Source of the DNA: Roseofilum reptotaenium CS-1145
GTDB taxonomy: Bacteria > Cyanobacteriota > Cyanobacteriia > Cyanobacteriales > Desertifilaceae
Reading direction: 5' to 3'
NCBI RefSeq assembly: GCF_028330985.1
Contig: NZ_JAQMUE010000109.1
Span: 1-59,629 of the forward strand
DNA length: 59,629 nt
The position numbers and the translations under genes are program-made. The notes under the pieces were generated by a model that saw nothing but the letters and a program-made list of their open reading frames with translations, was not told where the DNA came from and did no database searches. Below, piece after piece: positions 35,527 through 44,906 of this stretch; the first letter of the stretch is position 1, and every line of letters begins with the position of its first letter.

Positions 35527-36834
35527 TCATGAATCAATATGATTCTTAATGGGCAAGCAGATAGTAAATGTGGTTTTTTGTTGGGGAATAGAGTGGCATT
35601 CAAGGAGTCCATCATGGCGTTGGATAATTTGGTGGGCGATCGCCAATCCTAATCCTGTGCCTTTTCCCGCTGGTTTAGTGGTGAATTGATAGTCAAAAAT
35701 TTGACTTTGTATGTCTTCAGGGATGCCTAACCCGTTATCGGTAACCCGAATTTGGATGAGGGAGCGATCGCTGATAAATTCGGTTGCAATGGTAATGCTA
35801 TAGGATTCCTCTGAAGAATGCCCCCCATTTTTCTCACACCGCTCATCTAAAGCATCAATACTGTTGGCTAACAGATTCATAAATACTTGATTGAGTTGTT
35901 CGGGATAACAGAGAATTTGAGGTAACTCTTGATATTCTTTTCTGATTTCAATGGCTCCTCGATTCCCATTGCTTTTGAGGCGGTGTTTGAGGATGAGTAG
36001 GGTACTTTCGAGTCCATCGTGAAGATCGGATTCTACTGGCTGATCATTATTTTTTCGGGAAAACTTGCGTAAGGAAACACTAAGTTGTTGGATGCGATCG
36101 CTACCTATCTTAATTGAATCGAGAATATTGGGTAAGTCTTCTAATACATACTCTAAATCAATGGTCTCCGAGTGATCGATAATTGCCTCTGTAGGTTGGG
36201 GATATTCCCGCTTATAGAGTTGTAAATGGTCCATTAAACTCTGTACCCCTTCTTGGGCAAATGCCAGATTATTCGTAATAAATCCCAAGGGATTATTAAT
36301 TTCATGGGCAATTCCGGCAATGAGTTGGCCCAAGGTTGCCATTTTTTCACTTTGAACCAACTGAAGTTGAGTATGCTGCAAACTTTCAAAAGCCCCCAAT
36401 AAAGCCGCCGTTCGAGCTTCCACTTTTTGTTCTAATTTAAAGGTTAATTCTCGAATGGTTAATTGACTTCTAACGCGTGCTAATACTTCTTCACACTGAA
36501 ATGGTTTACTAATATAATCTACTCCCCCGACTTGAAAGGCCTTTACCTTATCAATCACATCATCTAAAGCGCTAATAAAAACCACTGGAATTTCCGCAGT
36601 CTCTGGATTAAGTTTTAAGCGTTCGCAAACCGTATACCCATCTAAATCGGGCATTTTAATATCGAGAATGACTAAATCGGGAGGATCGGCCTGGCAAGAA
36701 TTTAAGGCCATTTCTCCATTGAGAGCTTTACGCACTTTATACCCTTGTTCGGCTAACATCGTAGAGAGTAAGCGAATATTATCCGGGGTATCATCGACAA
36801 TTAAAAGGTTTTTTGAATCTGTATTATTGTTCAC
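35527..36834 (-). CDS. Receiver-histidine kinase hybrid
   Basis: The 435-residue cytosolic protein starts with GTG 36834. It has a receiver domain (Asp58 in VILDIKMPDLDG, Lys in YISKPF), a coiled coil, HisKA with AGIAHEINNPLGF, and HATPase (NLLANSIDAL, DNGLGIP, GKGTGLGLAI). It lies about 55 bp downstream of the PleD-like cyclase on the same strand. The order hybrid kinase (37885-40353), receiver-GGDEF, receiver-kinase forms a three-gene operon, a common cyanobacterial phosphorelay layout. The input signal is unknown. Confidence 0.93.
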   Translation of the reverse strand: MNNNTDSKNLLIVDDTPDNIRLLSTMLAEQGYKVRKALNGEMALNSCQADPPDLVILDIKMPDLDGYTVCERLKLNPETAEIPVVFISALDDVIDKVKAFQVGGVDYISKPFQCEEVLARVRSQLTIRELTFKLEQKVEARTAALLGAFESLQHTQLQLVQSEKMATLGQLIAGIAHEINNPLGFITNNLAFAQEGVQSLMDHLQLYKREYPQPTEAIIDHSETIDLEYVLEDLPNILDSIKIGSDRIQQLSVSLRKFSRKNNDQPVESDLHDGLESTLLILKHRLKSNGNRGAIEIRKEYQELPQILCYPEQLNQVFMNLLANSIDALDERCEKNGGHSSEESYSITIATEFISDRSLIQIRVTDNGLGIPEDIQSQIFDYQFTTKPAGKGTGLGLAIAHQIIQRHDGLLECHSIPQQKTTFTICLPIKNHIDS

Positions 36835-36889
36835 TATAAGAATTGGGTATAACAGGACAACTGTTGACAGTTTTTAGACGGTTAAATCG

Positions 36890-37888
36890 TTATCGAAATA
36901 CGGAATTCCTGCCTTGTTGTTTGGCATGATAGAGCGCTTTATCCGCACTGGAAATCAAATCTTCTGGAGATAAATCGGAATCTGGAAACCGACAAGCCAC
37001 TCCCAAACTAACCGTAACATATGAACTCACGATCGATTGACTATGGGGAATTTTGAGGGCTTTAACTTGCATACGAATGAGTTCAGCCACTTGTAAGGCA
37101 TAATCTGACGAGGCATTGGGTAAAATAACAGCAAATTCTTCTCCCCCATATCGGGCAACTAAAGAGCCAGAATAGGTGACGACTTGCTTCATCGCTTGAG
37201 CCACCTTTTGTAGACATTGATCGCCCTTCAGATGGCCATAGGTATCATTATAAAGTTTAAAATAATCGACATCAGCCAAAATCAACGATAGGGCTTGGGG
37301 ATATCCTCCGGTATAGGAAGGCAGAGAAAATAACCGTTTCCATTCTTGTTTGAGATAATCATTAAAATGGCGACGATTACTGAGTTGGGTGAGTTCATCT
37401 ACGGTCACAAGCCGTTCTAAGTTCTGTTGCGTTTGTTGTCGTTGGTTGACCTCTTCTTTGAGTTGTTCAAGTTCTTCTTTGAGTTTATTCTGTTGATAAC
37501 AGAGGCTAAGTTGATGCTCTACCCTAGCTAAGACTTCTTCAACTTGGAAGGGTTTAGTAATGTAGTCTAGTCCGCCAGATTTGAAGGCCTGCAATTTATG
37601 GTTGGCTTCATCTAAGGCGCTCAAGAAAATAATGGGAATTTGGGCAGTCATGGGCGAAGATTTGAGGGCATCACAAACTTGATAGCCATTCATGCCAGGC
37701 ATATTAATATCAAGTAAGATTAAATCCGGGGGCTGGGCGGTGCAAGAGGCGATCGCCATTTCTCCATTGAGGGCTTTTCGTACTTTATACCCCTGCTGGG
37801 TCAGCATTTTGGAGAGCAAACGTAAATTATCGGGCAGATCGTCCACAATTAAGATATTGCGCCCCATGAGTTCCAGTTCTGCGATCAT
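36890..37888 (-). CDS. Receiver-GGDEF response regulator (PleD-like diguanylate cyclase)
   Basis: The 332-residue protein has a receiver domain (Asp60 in LILLDINMPGMNG, Lys in YITKPF), a coiled coil and a GGDEF domain. The active-site loop is intact (ARYGGEEFAVIL), and DVDYFKLYNDTYGHLKGD supplies metal and substrate residues. It should make c-di-GMP when phosphorylated and dimerised. No RxxD inhibitory site is seen five residues upstream of GGEEF (the stretch reads YSGSLVA), so product feedback may be absent. Its ATG overlaps the stop of the upstream hybrid kinase by 4 bp. Confidence 0.94.
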   Translation of the reverse strand: MIAELELMGRNILIVDDLPDNLRLLSKMLTQQGYKVRKALNGEMAIASCTAQPPDLILLDINMPGMNGYQVCDALKSSPMTAQIPIIFLSALDEANHKLQAFKSGGLDYITKPFQVEEVLARVEHQLSLCYQQNKLKEELEQLKEEVNQRQQTQQNLERLVTVDELTQLSNRRHFNDYLKQEWKRLFSLPSYTGGYPQALSLILADVDYFKLYNDTYGHLKGDQCLQKVAQAMKQVVTYSGSLVARYGGEEFAVILPNASSDYALQVAELIRMQVKALKIPHSQSIVSSYVTVSLGVACRFPDSDLSPEDLISSADKALYHAKQQGRNSVFR

Positions 37889-40353
37889 GGTCTTACCTTT
37901 TCAATTAACGACACCACACAGTCAAAGCGAAAATTATGGGCCCATTCTGATAATTGCTGGGATAGAGGACTTAAGGATTGGGGAATTTGGTCAATGAGTA
38001 AGACCATTTCATCATCAAATCCTTTAATAGCAGTTTGATAGAGTTCTTCGATCCACTCTGGTGTCATTTCTGCGAGATAGTCTTCTAAAGGACGCGCTAG
38101 AGGTTGATCGGCTTCTGAGGGGGAATTTTCATTCTCTTGATAAAGATACTCAATTCCTAGATGTTGGGCAATTTTTTCTAAGAGAATGTTTTCTCGGAAG
38201 GGTTTACGCAAGAATTCATCACATCCAGCACTGAGGACTAAATTGCGTTCTTCTTCAAAGGCGCTGGCTGTGAGGGCAAAAATGAGGGTACTGCGACCTT
38301 TGGAGGTACTTTTAATTTGTCGGGTGGCTTCGTAACCGTCCATGACCGGCATTTGCATATCCATGAGAATTAAATGGGGATACCATCGTTTCCAGATGGA
38401 AATCGCCTCTTGGCCATTAGATGCTACCTCCACCTCAAAGCCTAAATTGCCCAACATTTGCAGCAGGAGCATCCGACTTTCTTGGCGATCATCTACAGCT
38501 AAAATCCGTTTAGTGGGTTGCCCAGGAGCTAATCCCTTCACCTTACGAGTGGGAACAGAGAACTCAATCTCACTTGAATCTATTAATTTGACTTGGATAG
38601 AAAAGGAAAAGGTCGATCCGCAATCCACTTGGGAAGTCACGGTCAAATCTCCCCCCATCAACTGTACAAACTGACGACTAATGGGCAGTCCCAATCCAGT
38701 CCCCTGTTGAGATTTACGCCCGGTTTCCGTTTGCCCAAAGGGTTCAAACAGTTGATGCAACTCTTCTGGGGCAATTCCTGGGCCTGTATCTTCGACTCGA
38801 AACTCAATTGTCGTCTCTTCCTGATGTCCTGCTGTTGATTGTCCATTGACCCGAAGGGCAACCCCCCCATCTTGGGTAAATTTAATCGCGTTCCCCAATA
38901 AATTAATTAAAACTTGGCGCAATTTTCCTTCATCTGCACCAATAAATTGGGGTACATACGAGTCCCGTTCAAAGAGGAGGTGCAAGCCTTTTGACGTGGC
39001 TTTAAGCTGAAGCATTTCTTCAATACTTTTGAGCAGGCGATAGAGATCGAAGTTACTGGGATTGAGGGTCACTCGACCTGCTTCTATTTTGGACATTTCC
39101 AAAATATCATTAATCAACTCTAGAAGATGTTCTCCCGATCGCCCAATAATCTCTAAATTTTCTTGGTGTTCCTGCTTGAGCGAGCCATCTCGACTCATGA
39201 TTTGGGTAAAGCCAAGAATGGCATTTAAGGGGGTGCGCAGTTCATGGCTCATGTTAGCCAAAAATTCACTTTTGGCTTTATTCGCCTGTTCTGCTGTTTC
39301 TTTGGATTTGGCTAGGGCTTCTTCTGCTTGTTTGCGTTGGGTAATATCATTGGTGACCGACAGTAAACAATCTTCTCCCCTGAGTTTAATGATATCGGCA
39401 GAAAGTAAGGTAATGCGACGCTCTCCGGATTTGGTACAAAATTCAAATTCATAATCACGGATAAAGCCCTGACTCACTAGGGTTTCAAAGAGGTTGACTC
39501 TCTGTTCCATTTTTGTCCAGAGTTGCAATTCTACGGCGGTGCGCCCTATGACTTCTTCGTTGGTATATCCGGTGGTTCTTAGAAAGGCATCATTGACTTC
39601 TAGATGTCGCCCATCTTTCATGGAGGTGATGGTAATGGGGTGTGGAGTACACTGAAAGACAATGGAAAATTTATCTTCGGATGCTCGCTTATCGGTTTCG
39701 GCGAGGGTGCGATCGCTAATTTCTTGCTCTAGTTGCTTCGTTTTGGTTGCCAGCTCTTGAGTTCTGGATTTAACTTGAGCCTCTAAAGTTTGATTTAAAT
39801 GTTTGAGTTGGGTCGATAAAACGGTGAGTTCTTGGCGTTTTTTTTCTAAGTTTTGAATTTCTTGATAGGAGCGTAGGCTTTTTAATAAACAGATGCCCAA
39901 CGTTTGTTGATTGAGTTGATCTTTATGCTGATAATCATTAATATCATAATTGAGCCATATGGAAAACTCTAAGGCTTGATCCGGCTCTGTTGCACAGACG
40001 ATAAGGCGATGGCATGAATTGGGACAATCTTCTCTAATCCACTGAACCAGTTCTAACCCACCCCTGGGTTTTTCTAGATCTAGATCGATAAAGACAATGC
40101 TCAAATCTGGGTGGACTTCTAGATAACTTTGCGCTTTTTTTCTAGTCTTTATCCATTCGATTTGTAAGGGTTTTCCTTGAAATACAAAGTCCTGAAATTT
40201 CTCCGTCAAAGTCTGATAAATCTGTGGATCTCGATCGATCGCTAAAATCGACCAACAGGCAGTTGATGACTGATTGGATGCACCCCGGTTATGGTTTTTC
40301 GATGGCAAGAGTTCAGCGGTTTTTTCCGATGATCCTCTCTGTTTTTTCTTCAT
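37885..40353 (-). CDS. Large hybrid histidine kinase (receiver-PAS-kinase-receiver)
   Basis: About 822 residues from ATG 40353 (MKKKQRGSSEK); a TTG four codons upstream is an alternative. Order: an N-terminal receiver-like domain (IVFIDLDLEKPRGG), a coiled coil and a PAS/PAC domain (about 235-350). Next come HisKA (ANMSHELRTPLNAI), HATPase (NLLGNAIKFT, DTGPGI, GTGLGLPIS), a canonical receiver (LILMDMQMPVMDGY, FLRKPF), and a C-terminal helical tail with DYLAEMTPEWIEEL. That tail is common in cyanobacterial hybrid kinases and is not a full Hpt domain. It heads the three-gene operon with the PleD-like cyclase and a second kinase. Confidence 0.93.
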   Translation of the reverse strand: MKKKQRGSSEKTAELLPSKNHNRGASNQSSTACWSILAIDRDPQIYQTLTEKFQDFVFQGKPLQIEWIKTRKKAQSYLEVHPDLSIVFIDLDLEKPRGGLELVQWIREDCPNSCHRLIVCATEPDQALEFSIWLNYDINDYQHKDQLNQQTLGICLLKSLRSYQEIQNLEKKRQELTVLSTQLKHLNQTLEAQVKSRTQELATKTKQLEQEISDRTLAETDKRASEDKFSIVFQCTPHPITITSMKDGRHLEVNDAFLRTTGYTNEEVIGRTAVELQLWTKMEQRVNLFETLVSQGFIRDYEFEFCTKSGERRITLLSADIIKLRGEDCLLSVTNDITQRKQAEEALAKSKETAEQANKAKSEFLANMSHELRTPLNAILGFTQIMSRDGSLKQEHQENLEIIGRSGEHLLELINDILEMSKIEAGRVTLNPSNFDLYRLLKSIEEMLQLKATSKGLHLLFERDSYVPQFIGADEGKLRQVLINLLGNAIKFTQDGGVALRVNGQSTAGHQEETTIEFRVEDTGPGIAPEELHQLFEPFGQTETGRKSQQGTGLGLPISRQFVQLMGGDLTVTSQVDCGSTFSFSIQVKLIDSSEIEFSVPTRKVKGLAPGQPTKRILAVDDRQESRMLLLQMLGNLGFEVEVASNGQEAISIWKRWYPHLILMDMQMPVMDGYEATRQIKSTSKGRSTLIFALTASAFEEERNLVLSAGCDEFLRKPFRENILLEKIAQHLGIEYLYQENENSPSEADQPLARPLEDYLAEMTPEWIEELYQTAIKGFDDEMVLLIDQIPQSLSPLSQQLSEWAHNFRFDCVVSLIEKVRP

Positions 40354-40365
40354 AGTTGATACCAA

Positions 40366-40687
40366 AACCGTAAGTTACTGGCTACGTGTTATCGCAGTGC
40401 GTGAGTCTAATGAGGACGGACAAGGAGCTGAGATTAAGTTGTTCTCTGCTGATTTTCAGTTATTTATTATACCATTTTATGATATCTTGCACTAATATAT
40501 ACTTGACAGACAAGGGTCTTAAGCCTCTTGTGAAAGTGCAACCTCATAGAGTGATGGCATGACTTGGCTATAATAATCTACTCATTATAATCAACTTCTG
40601 TCGGATCTCAAATTGGCTTAAAAACTTGTTATATCTAAACCGTGTAATATTCAGCGTATTAAGGGGTTTTGTTTCTCGTATCTTCAA
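40366..40687. other. Gene-free gap upstream of the hybrid kinase operon
   Basis: This 320-bp AT-rich stretch has no supportable gene. It separates the hybrid kinase start (leftward) from the 3' end of the FGGY kinase. It holds the second copy of the dispersed palindrome (40511-40530). The leftward kinase promoter should be in it, but I see no confident -35/-10 pair. Confidence 0.6.
40511..40530. repeat. Diverged copy of the 20-bp palindromic repeat
   Basis: CAAGGGTCTTAAGCCTCTTG differs at two positions from the copy at 506-525 and is likewise followed within 10 bases by GTGCA. Shared flanking bases show that the repeat unit is longer than the palindrome. Confidence 0.65.
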
Positions 40688-41929
40688 CTAAATTGGATTC
40701 AAGGCTAAACAGGCGCTGCCATAGGCGGCTAAAGGACTAATGGGGGTGAGAAAGGGAACCGATAAATAGGTTTGCCGTAACTGTGACCACGTATCACTTT
40801 TTGCACCTCCTCCAGCCGTATACAAGCGTTTGAGAGGGGTAGCGCCCAGTTCGGAGAGTCGTTGATATCCGAGAGCTTCAATACGGGCGATCGCTTGTAG
40901 GAGTCCATGGAGAAACTCAACGGGGTTATCTGGACGGGGATCGAGACGGGGGAGGAGGTTCGGATCGTTGATTGGAAAGCGATCGCCTTTTCCGAGTAAG
41001 GGATAATAATCTAGGGGACTTTCCTGATGAGGGTTAATTTGACGGGAGAAGGTATCTAATTCTACGTCAGTAAAAAAATGCCGCAGCACTGCCCCCCCAG
41101 TATTAGAAGCGCCTCCTACTAAATAGCGATCACCAAACCGATGACTATAAATTCCATAACGGCTATCATTAACCGGGATTTCACTGAGCAATTTTAACAC
41201 TAAGGTGGAGCCAAGAGAGGTCACCGCATCACCGGAAAAGGATGCACCACTGGCAATAAAGGCGGCAATACTATCAGTGGTTCCAGCACAAATGAGACAA
41301 TCGGAGGGGAGGGAAAAGGATTGGGCAATGTCTGGTAGGATAGGGGCGATCGCTTCTCCCGGGGTATAAATTTTTGGTAACTTTAGAGTTGTAGGGATTT
41401 GGGGAAACCAATCGGGATAGCACAAATTATGGACATCATAGCCCAATTTAAGGGCATTATGATAATCACTGATCCCGAGTCTTCCGTGGAGCAAAGAGGC
41501 TAACCAGTCGGCTTGATGGAGGACATAGATTGGGCGATCGCCGAATGAAAGGTTTTCTAATCCCCAAAACAGCTTCGCCAAGCTCGATGTGGCACTCAAA
41601 ACCAGATGATCCGCAGGCGCAAAGCGTTGTAACTGAGGAATGACCGCTTTTCCCCGGTCGTCATTGTACATTAGTGGGGGTGCGATCGCCTCGCCCTCGC
41701 GATCGCAAAATAGGACGGTTGCCGAAGTGCCATTGATTAAAATTCGCGTAATCTGTTGGCGACACTCTAGTGGCAGTTGCTCCAATAACGAAAACAGGCT
41801 AGTTTTCCAGACTTGGGGATGCTGGAGATCGTAAGTGCAGGTTGCCTGAGCAAGGATCGCCCGATCTGGGTTAATGGCGATCGCCCTAGCTCCCGATGTG
41901 CCAAAATCGATTCCTAACGCTAACCCCAT
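40688..41929 (-). CDS. FGGY-family carbohydrate kinase, probable D-ribulose kinase
   Basis: The 413-residue protein has the ASKHA fold. Phosphate-1 loop ALGIDFGTSGARAIAIN opens it, the catalytic Asp lies in PLMYNDDRGK, the second phosphate block is TDSIAAFIASGA with SLGSTLVLK, and the adenosine loop is YTAGGGAKSD. It is shorter than classical xylulokinases (about 480-500) and resembles the compact cyanobacterial and plant group reported to phosphorylate D-ribulose. ATP-dependent phosphorylation of a pentulose is therefore likely; the exact sugar is an inference. It is monocistronic. Confidence 0.85.
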   Translation of the reverse strand: MGLALGIDFGTSGARAIAINPDRAILAQATCTYDLQHPQVWKTSLFSLLEQLPLECRQQITRILINGTSATVLFCDREGEAIAPPLMYNDDRGKAVIPQLQRFAPADHLVLSATSSLAKLFWGLENLSFGDRPIYVLHQADWLASLLHGRLGISDYHNALKLGYDVHNLCYPDWFPQIPTTLKLPKIYTPGEAIAPILPDIAQSFSLPSDCLICAGTTDSIAAFIASGASFSGDAVTSLGSTLVLKLLSEIPVNDSRYGIYSHRFGDRYLVGGASNTGGAVLRHFFTDVELDTFSRQINPHQESPLDYYPLLGKGDRFPINDPNLLPRLDPRPDNPVEFLHGLLQAIARIEALGYQRLSELGATPLKRLYTAGGGAKSDTWSQLRQTYLSVPFLTPISPLAAYGSACLALNPI

Positions 41930-42004
41930 ATACAGTAATAAATTTATTACGGATACCCTATCATAACCCGTTCAAGCCGATTTACACAGTCAATCTTTAA
42001 TCCA

Positions 42005-43342
42005 TCAACAGTTAGTAGAAGATATTACTCTTTTAGCTTGGTTTTTGGGTAAAACTTCATTCTCAAACTCAGGATATTGGGAATCCAGAGTATAAGCAAT
42101 TTTGCGAATTAAAGGAAAAGCAACTTTCCCTAACTTCAACTGTCTAAAAACAGCTTGTGGATCGGATAAGTGAGTTGTGGGTAATTCTTGCCCCAATTTT
42201 TTGAAGACTAAGCCCAGGGGAATTTTAAGTTCTTCTTGTAGTTGTAAACATTGTACTAAAAATTGACTGTAAGAGCCAATAATTGAACCGACTCCGCCTC
42301 GCGCTTGCCCCCAACCAATATAGTAAATCCCTTTATAATCGTCTAAAAAAGTACCAGCATAACATTGAACGATCGCCCCTTTTATCCGTTGCAGTTCATC
42401 AGGCAAAAAGGGATAGGCAAGATGATACCCTGTAGCGCAAACAATCAAATCAATATTAGCCGAACTACCATCGACAAACTCTACGGTAGAGTCATGCCAG
42501 GAGTCAATGCCAGGCTTGGGCGTGATTTTTCCTTGTTTAATATAATAAGGAACTTCATTATTGATAGTAGGATGCTTGGCAAATAAGCGATGGTTTGGTT
42601 TGGGTAAACCATAGCGTTTATGGGGGCCAAAAGTGAGCTGAATAATCGTCTGAGCCATAGATCGTTGTACCCATTCGGGCATCCACCATTGAACCAGATT
42701 AACGACTGGAACACCGACAAAAGTTTTGGGAATAAACCAAACAGACTCCCGCAAGCTAAGAAACGATTTTGTCGCGACTCGTGCCGCTTCAGCAGCAATA
42801 TCACAACCCGAGTTACCTCCACCAATAACAAGGACTCGTTTACCCCGTAGTTGCTCCGGATGTTTGTAATCTTTAGAATGAATAATTTCACCCTTGAATT
42901 CACCCTGAAATTCTGGAAAGCGCTTGCACCAATGATGACCATTGCAGATTAAAATTCCCTTATAAATTCTTTCTTCTCCGTTTGCAAAAATGACGTGCCA
43001 GAGATTATTCTTGGTGGGATTAACGGCGATGACTGTGCGATTGAGTTCGATATTTTCCCGTAATCGATAATGGTTGGCAAAATCACGCAGATAGGCTAAC
43101 ATTTGAGCCGCACTTGGAAAGTCGGGATAGTCATCTGGCATAGGAAACTGAGGGAATTGGGTAACCTTTCGAGAGGAGATAATATGGGCGGTTTCATACA
43201 CGCCGTGATACCAATTGCCCCCAATATCATCGCTGGCATCAACTTGATCGTAGGGAATTTGGGCAGATTTCAGAGCCTCGGCAATACCGAGTCCGATAAA
43301 ACCTGCCCCAAGGATGATATATTTTTCACAGGTTTGGGACAT
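42005..43342 (-). CDS. Flavin-containing monooxygenase family protein
   Basis: The 445-residue protein has an FAD-binding GxGxxG at the start (YIILGAGFIGLGIAEAL). The FMO fingerprint FxGxxxHxxxY appears as FKGEIIHSKDY, and the NADPH-binding GxGxxG as VLVIGGGNSGCDIAAEA. The C-terminal block LIVCATGYHLAYPF is also typical. FMOs oxygenate soft nucleophiles (N or S) using NADPH and O2; the substrate is unknown. It sits between the sugar kinase and the iron cluster with no obvious functional tie. Confidence 0.92.
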   Translation of the reverse strand: MSQTCEKYIILGAGFIGLGIAEALKSAQIPYDQVDASDDIGGNWYHGVYETAHIISSRKVTQFPQFPMPDDYPDFPSAAQMLAYLRDFANHYRLRENIELNRTVIAVNPTKNNLWHVIFANGEERIYKGILICNGHHWCKRFPEFQGEFKGEIIHSKDYKHPEQLRGKRVLVIGGGNSGCDIAAEAARVATKSFLSLRESVWFIPKTFVGVPVVNLVQWWMPEWVQRSMAQTIIQLTFGPHKRYGLPKPNHRLFAKHPTINNEVPYYIKQGKITPKPGIDSWHDSTVEFVDGSSANIDLIVCATGYHLAYPFLPDELQRIKGAIVQCYAGTFLDDYKGIYYIGWGQARGGVGSIIGSYSQFLVQCLQLQEELKIPLGLVFKKLGQELPTTHLSDPQAVFRQLKLGKVAFPLIRKIAYTLDSQYPEFENEVLPKNQAKRVISSTNC

Positions 43343-43435
43343 GATAATGAGAATGGATGGACGATCGCAAACTTAGAGGATTATAGACTAAGTCAAAGAG
43401 TTTTGGCGATCAAAGTCCCTTCACCAAAACTGATT

Positions 43436-44377
43436 CTAAGCATCGTCCAATCTTAGGGCACTTTGCCCTGTAACCGCGCTAATTTTTAGTAGCTGTTCAC
43501 TGGCGTTGCGAATAGAGTCTATAGTACCTGGGTTAATTAAACCGTAGTAGTCAAAGACATAAACTTGTTGGGTTTTAACTGCTTTAAGTTGTGACCAAAA
43601 TCCATTGGATTCTAACTCTTTTAATGGAGATTGATTGGCAAATTGAATGACAATTAATACATCCGGATCAATTTGTAATATTTTTTCTGGAGAGAGGGTA
43701 ATATAGCCACTAATGGGGGCATTGCCTTGTAAGTCAGCAGTGACATTTTCAAGGTTCAACTGACTTAAAAAATCACCTGACCAACTATTCTTATTCGGCG
43801 ATAGAATGGGTTGGGTACTGGCCAGAATTAAAGTGCTTGGCCCAGGGGGGTTGGAAGAAGGAATAAAAGCTTGATATTGGTTTAACAGGGGTTGGGGGTC
43901 AGCATCAATAGCAGAGGCGATCGCTTCCGTCAAGGCTTCTAAGCTTTCCCAACTCTCCAAAGAGACTAAATACGTCTCAATATTCAGCTCCGTAAGCCTG
44001 GCCGCAATTTGATCGTGAAACCCAGTTGCACCAATGACTAAATCGGGTTTCAGAGCAATAATTTTCTCTAAACTTGGTGCAGTTTGTCCTTGACTGACAG
44101 GGGGGATGTCCGCGAACCGGGGGTCTTTCTCTAGTAGGGAACTTCCAGGAATCCCCACTAATTTAGAAGCGTCTAACCGTTGTAAAATATCCGCCGAAAG
44201 AGTGGTTAATGCCACTACTCGCTCTATGCTTTCGGTTGGGATCTCTTCTGGAGAACTAAGGGGTGTCTCTGGAAGGGGAGAAACCTGGGGTTGAGTACAG
44301 GCAAAGAGACTCAAACTCAGCAGGATAGCTAAACCCACTCCGATCCACCGAGCCTCATTTTGCCTGTTCCTCAACAT
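43436..44377 (-). CDS. ABC-transporter substrate-binding lipoprotein (iron-siderophore/cobalamin type)
   Basis: About 313 residues from ATG 44377 (MLRNRQNEARW), chosen because AGGAG lies 8 bp upstream. The frame stays open further, but that part overlaps bfrA. A lipoprotein signal ends in LSLFACTQP (lipidated Cys27). The mature part is a PF01497-type helical-backbone binding protein (RVVALTTLSADILQRLDASKLVGIPG, EKIIALKPDLVIGATG). It probably binds a siderophore or corrinoid. It is 11 bp after bfrA in the same direction, so it is likely co-expressed with iron storage. No permease or ATPase gene is adjacent. Confidence 0.88.
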   Translation of the reverse strand: MLRNRQNEARWIGVGLAILLSLSLFACTQPQVSPLPETPLSSPEEIPTESIERVVALTTLSADILQRLDASKLVGIPGSSLLEKDPRFADIPPVSQGQTAPSLEKIIALKPDLVIGATGFHDQIAARLTELNIETYLVSLESWESLEALTEAIASAIDADPQPLLNQYQAFIPSSNPPGPSTLILASTQPILSPNKNSWSGDFLSQLNLENVTADLQGNAPISGYITLSPEKILQIDPDVLIVIQFANQSPLKELESNGFWSQLKAVKTQQVYVFDYYGLINPGTIDSIRNASEQLLKISAVTGQSALRLDDA

Positions 44378-44388
44378 AATCATCACTC

Positions 44389-44856
44389 CTACATCTGAGA
44401 TTGGATATAGTTTGCTTCCCCAATCATCTCCATCAATCTTAATTGTTGTTCTAACCAATAGGCATGATCTTCTTCCGTATCCGTTAGAATCACTTCTAAG
44501 ATTTCGCGAGTTTGATAATCTTGCTCGGTTTCGCAAACGGCGATCGCTTCTTTCAAGTCGGAAACTACCTTGTACTCTAACTCTAAGTCACTGGCGAGCA
44601 TTTCCTTCACTGTTGAGCCAATATTGAGGCCCTCCTGTTGCGATAAATCTGGACGTGCTTCTAAAAACAACAATCGCTTAATAATTGCATCCGCATGTTG
44701 GGTTTCTTCTTGCATTTCATGATCGATGCGCTCATAGAGCTTGTTCAATCCCCAATCTCCATACATGCGAGAATGGGTAAAATACTGATCCCGTGCAGCG
44801 AGTTCACTTCTGAGCAGTTTGTGCAGTTGGTCAATAACTCGATCTGTCCCTTTCAT
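44389..44856 (-). CDS. bfrA: Bacterioferritin, ferroxidase-type subunit
   Basis: The 155-residue four-helix protein keeps all diiron ligands: Glu18, Glu51 and His54 (EETQH), Glu94 (LELEY), and Glu128/His131 (TEEDH). The heme-ligand Met52 is replaced by Thr. This is the pattern of cyanobacterial BfrA, which carries the ferroxidase centre and pairs with a BfrB that binds heme. It oxidises Fe(II) and stores the mineral in a 24-mer. It lies between bfrB (50 bp upstream) and a binding-protein gene (11 bp downstream). Confidence 0.94.
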   Translation of the reverse strand: MKGTDRVIDQLHKLLRSELAARDQYFTHSRMYGDWGLNKLYERIDHEMQEETQHADAIIKRLLFLEARPDLSQQEGLNIGSTVKEMLASDLELEYKVVSDLKEAIAVCETEQDYQTREILEVILTDTEEDHAYWLEQQLRLMEMIGEANYIQSQM

Positions 44857-44906
44857 TGTTTTCGTCTCACTTTAAATCTGGATGGTTACTCGGATAATTG
44901 TTGTGA

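Noticed and set aside
43437-44536. Longer form of the iron/cobalamin binding protein
   Set aside because: The extension overlaps bfrA, and the lipoprotein signal plus ribosome-binding site fix the start at 44377.
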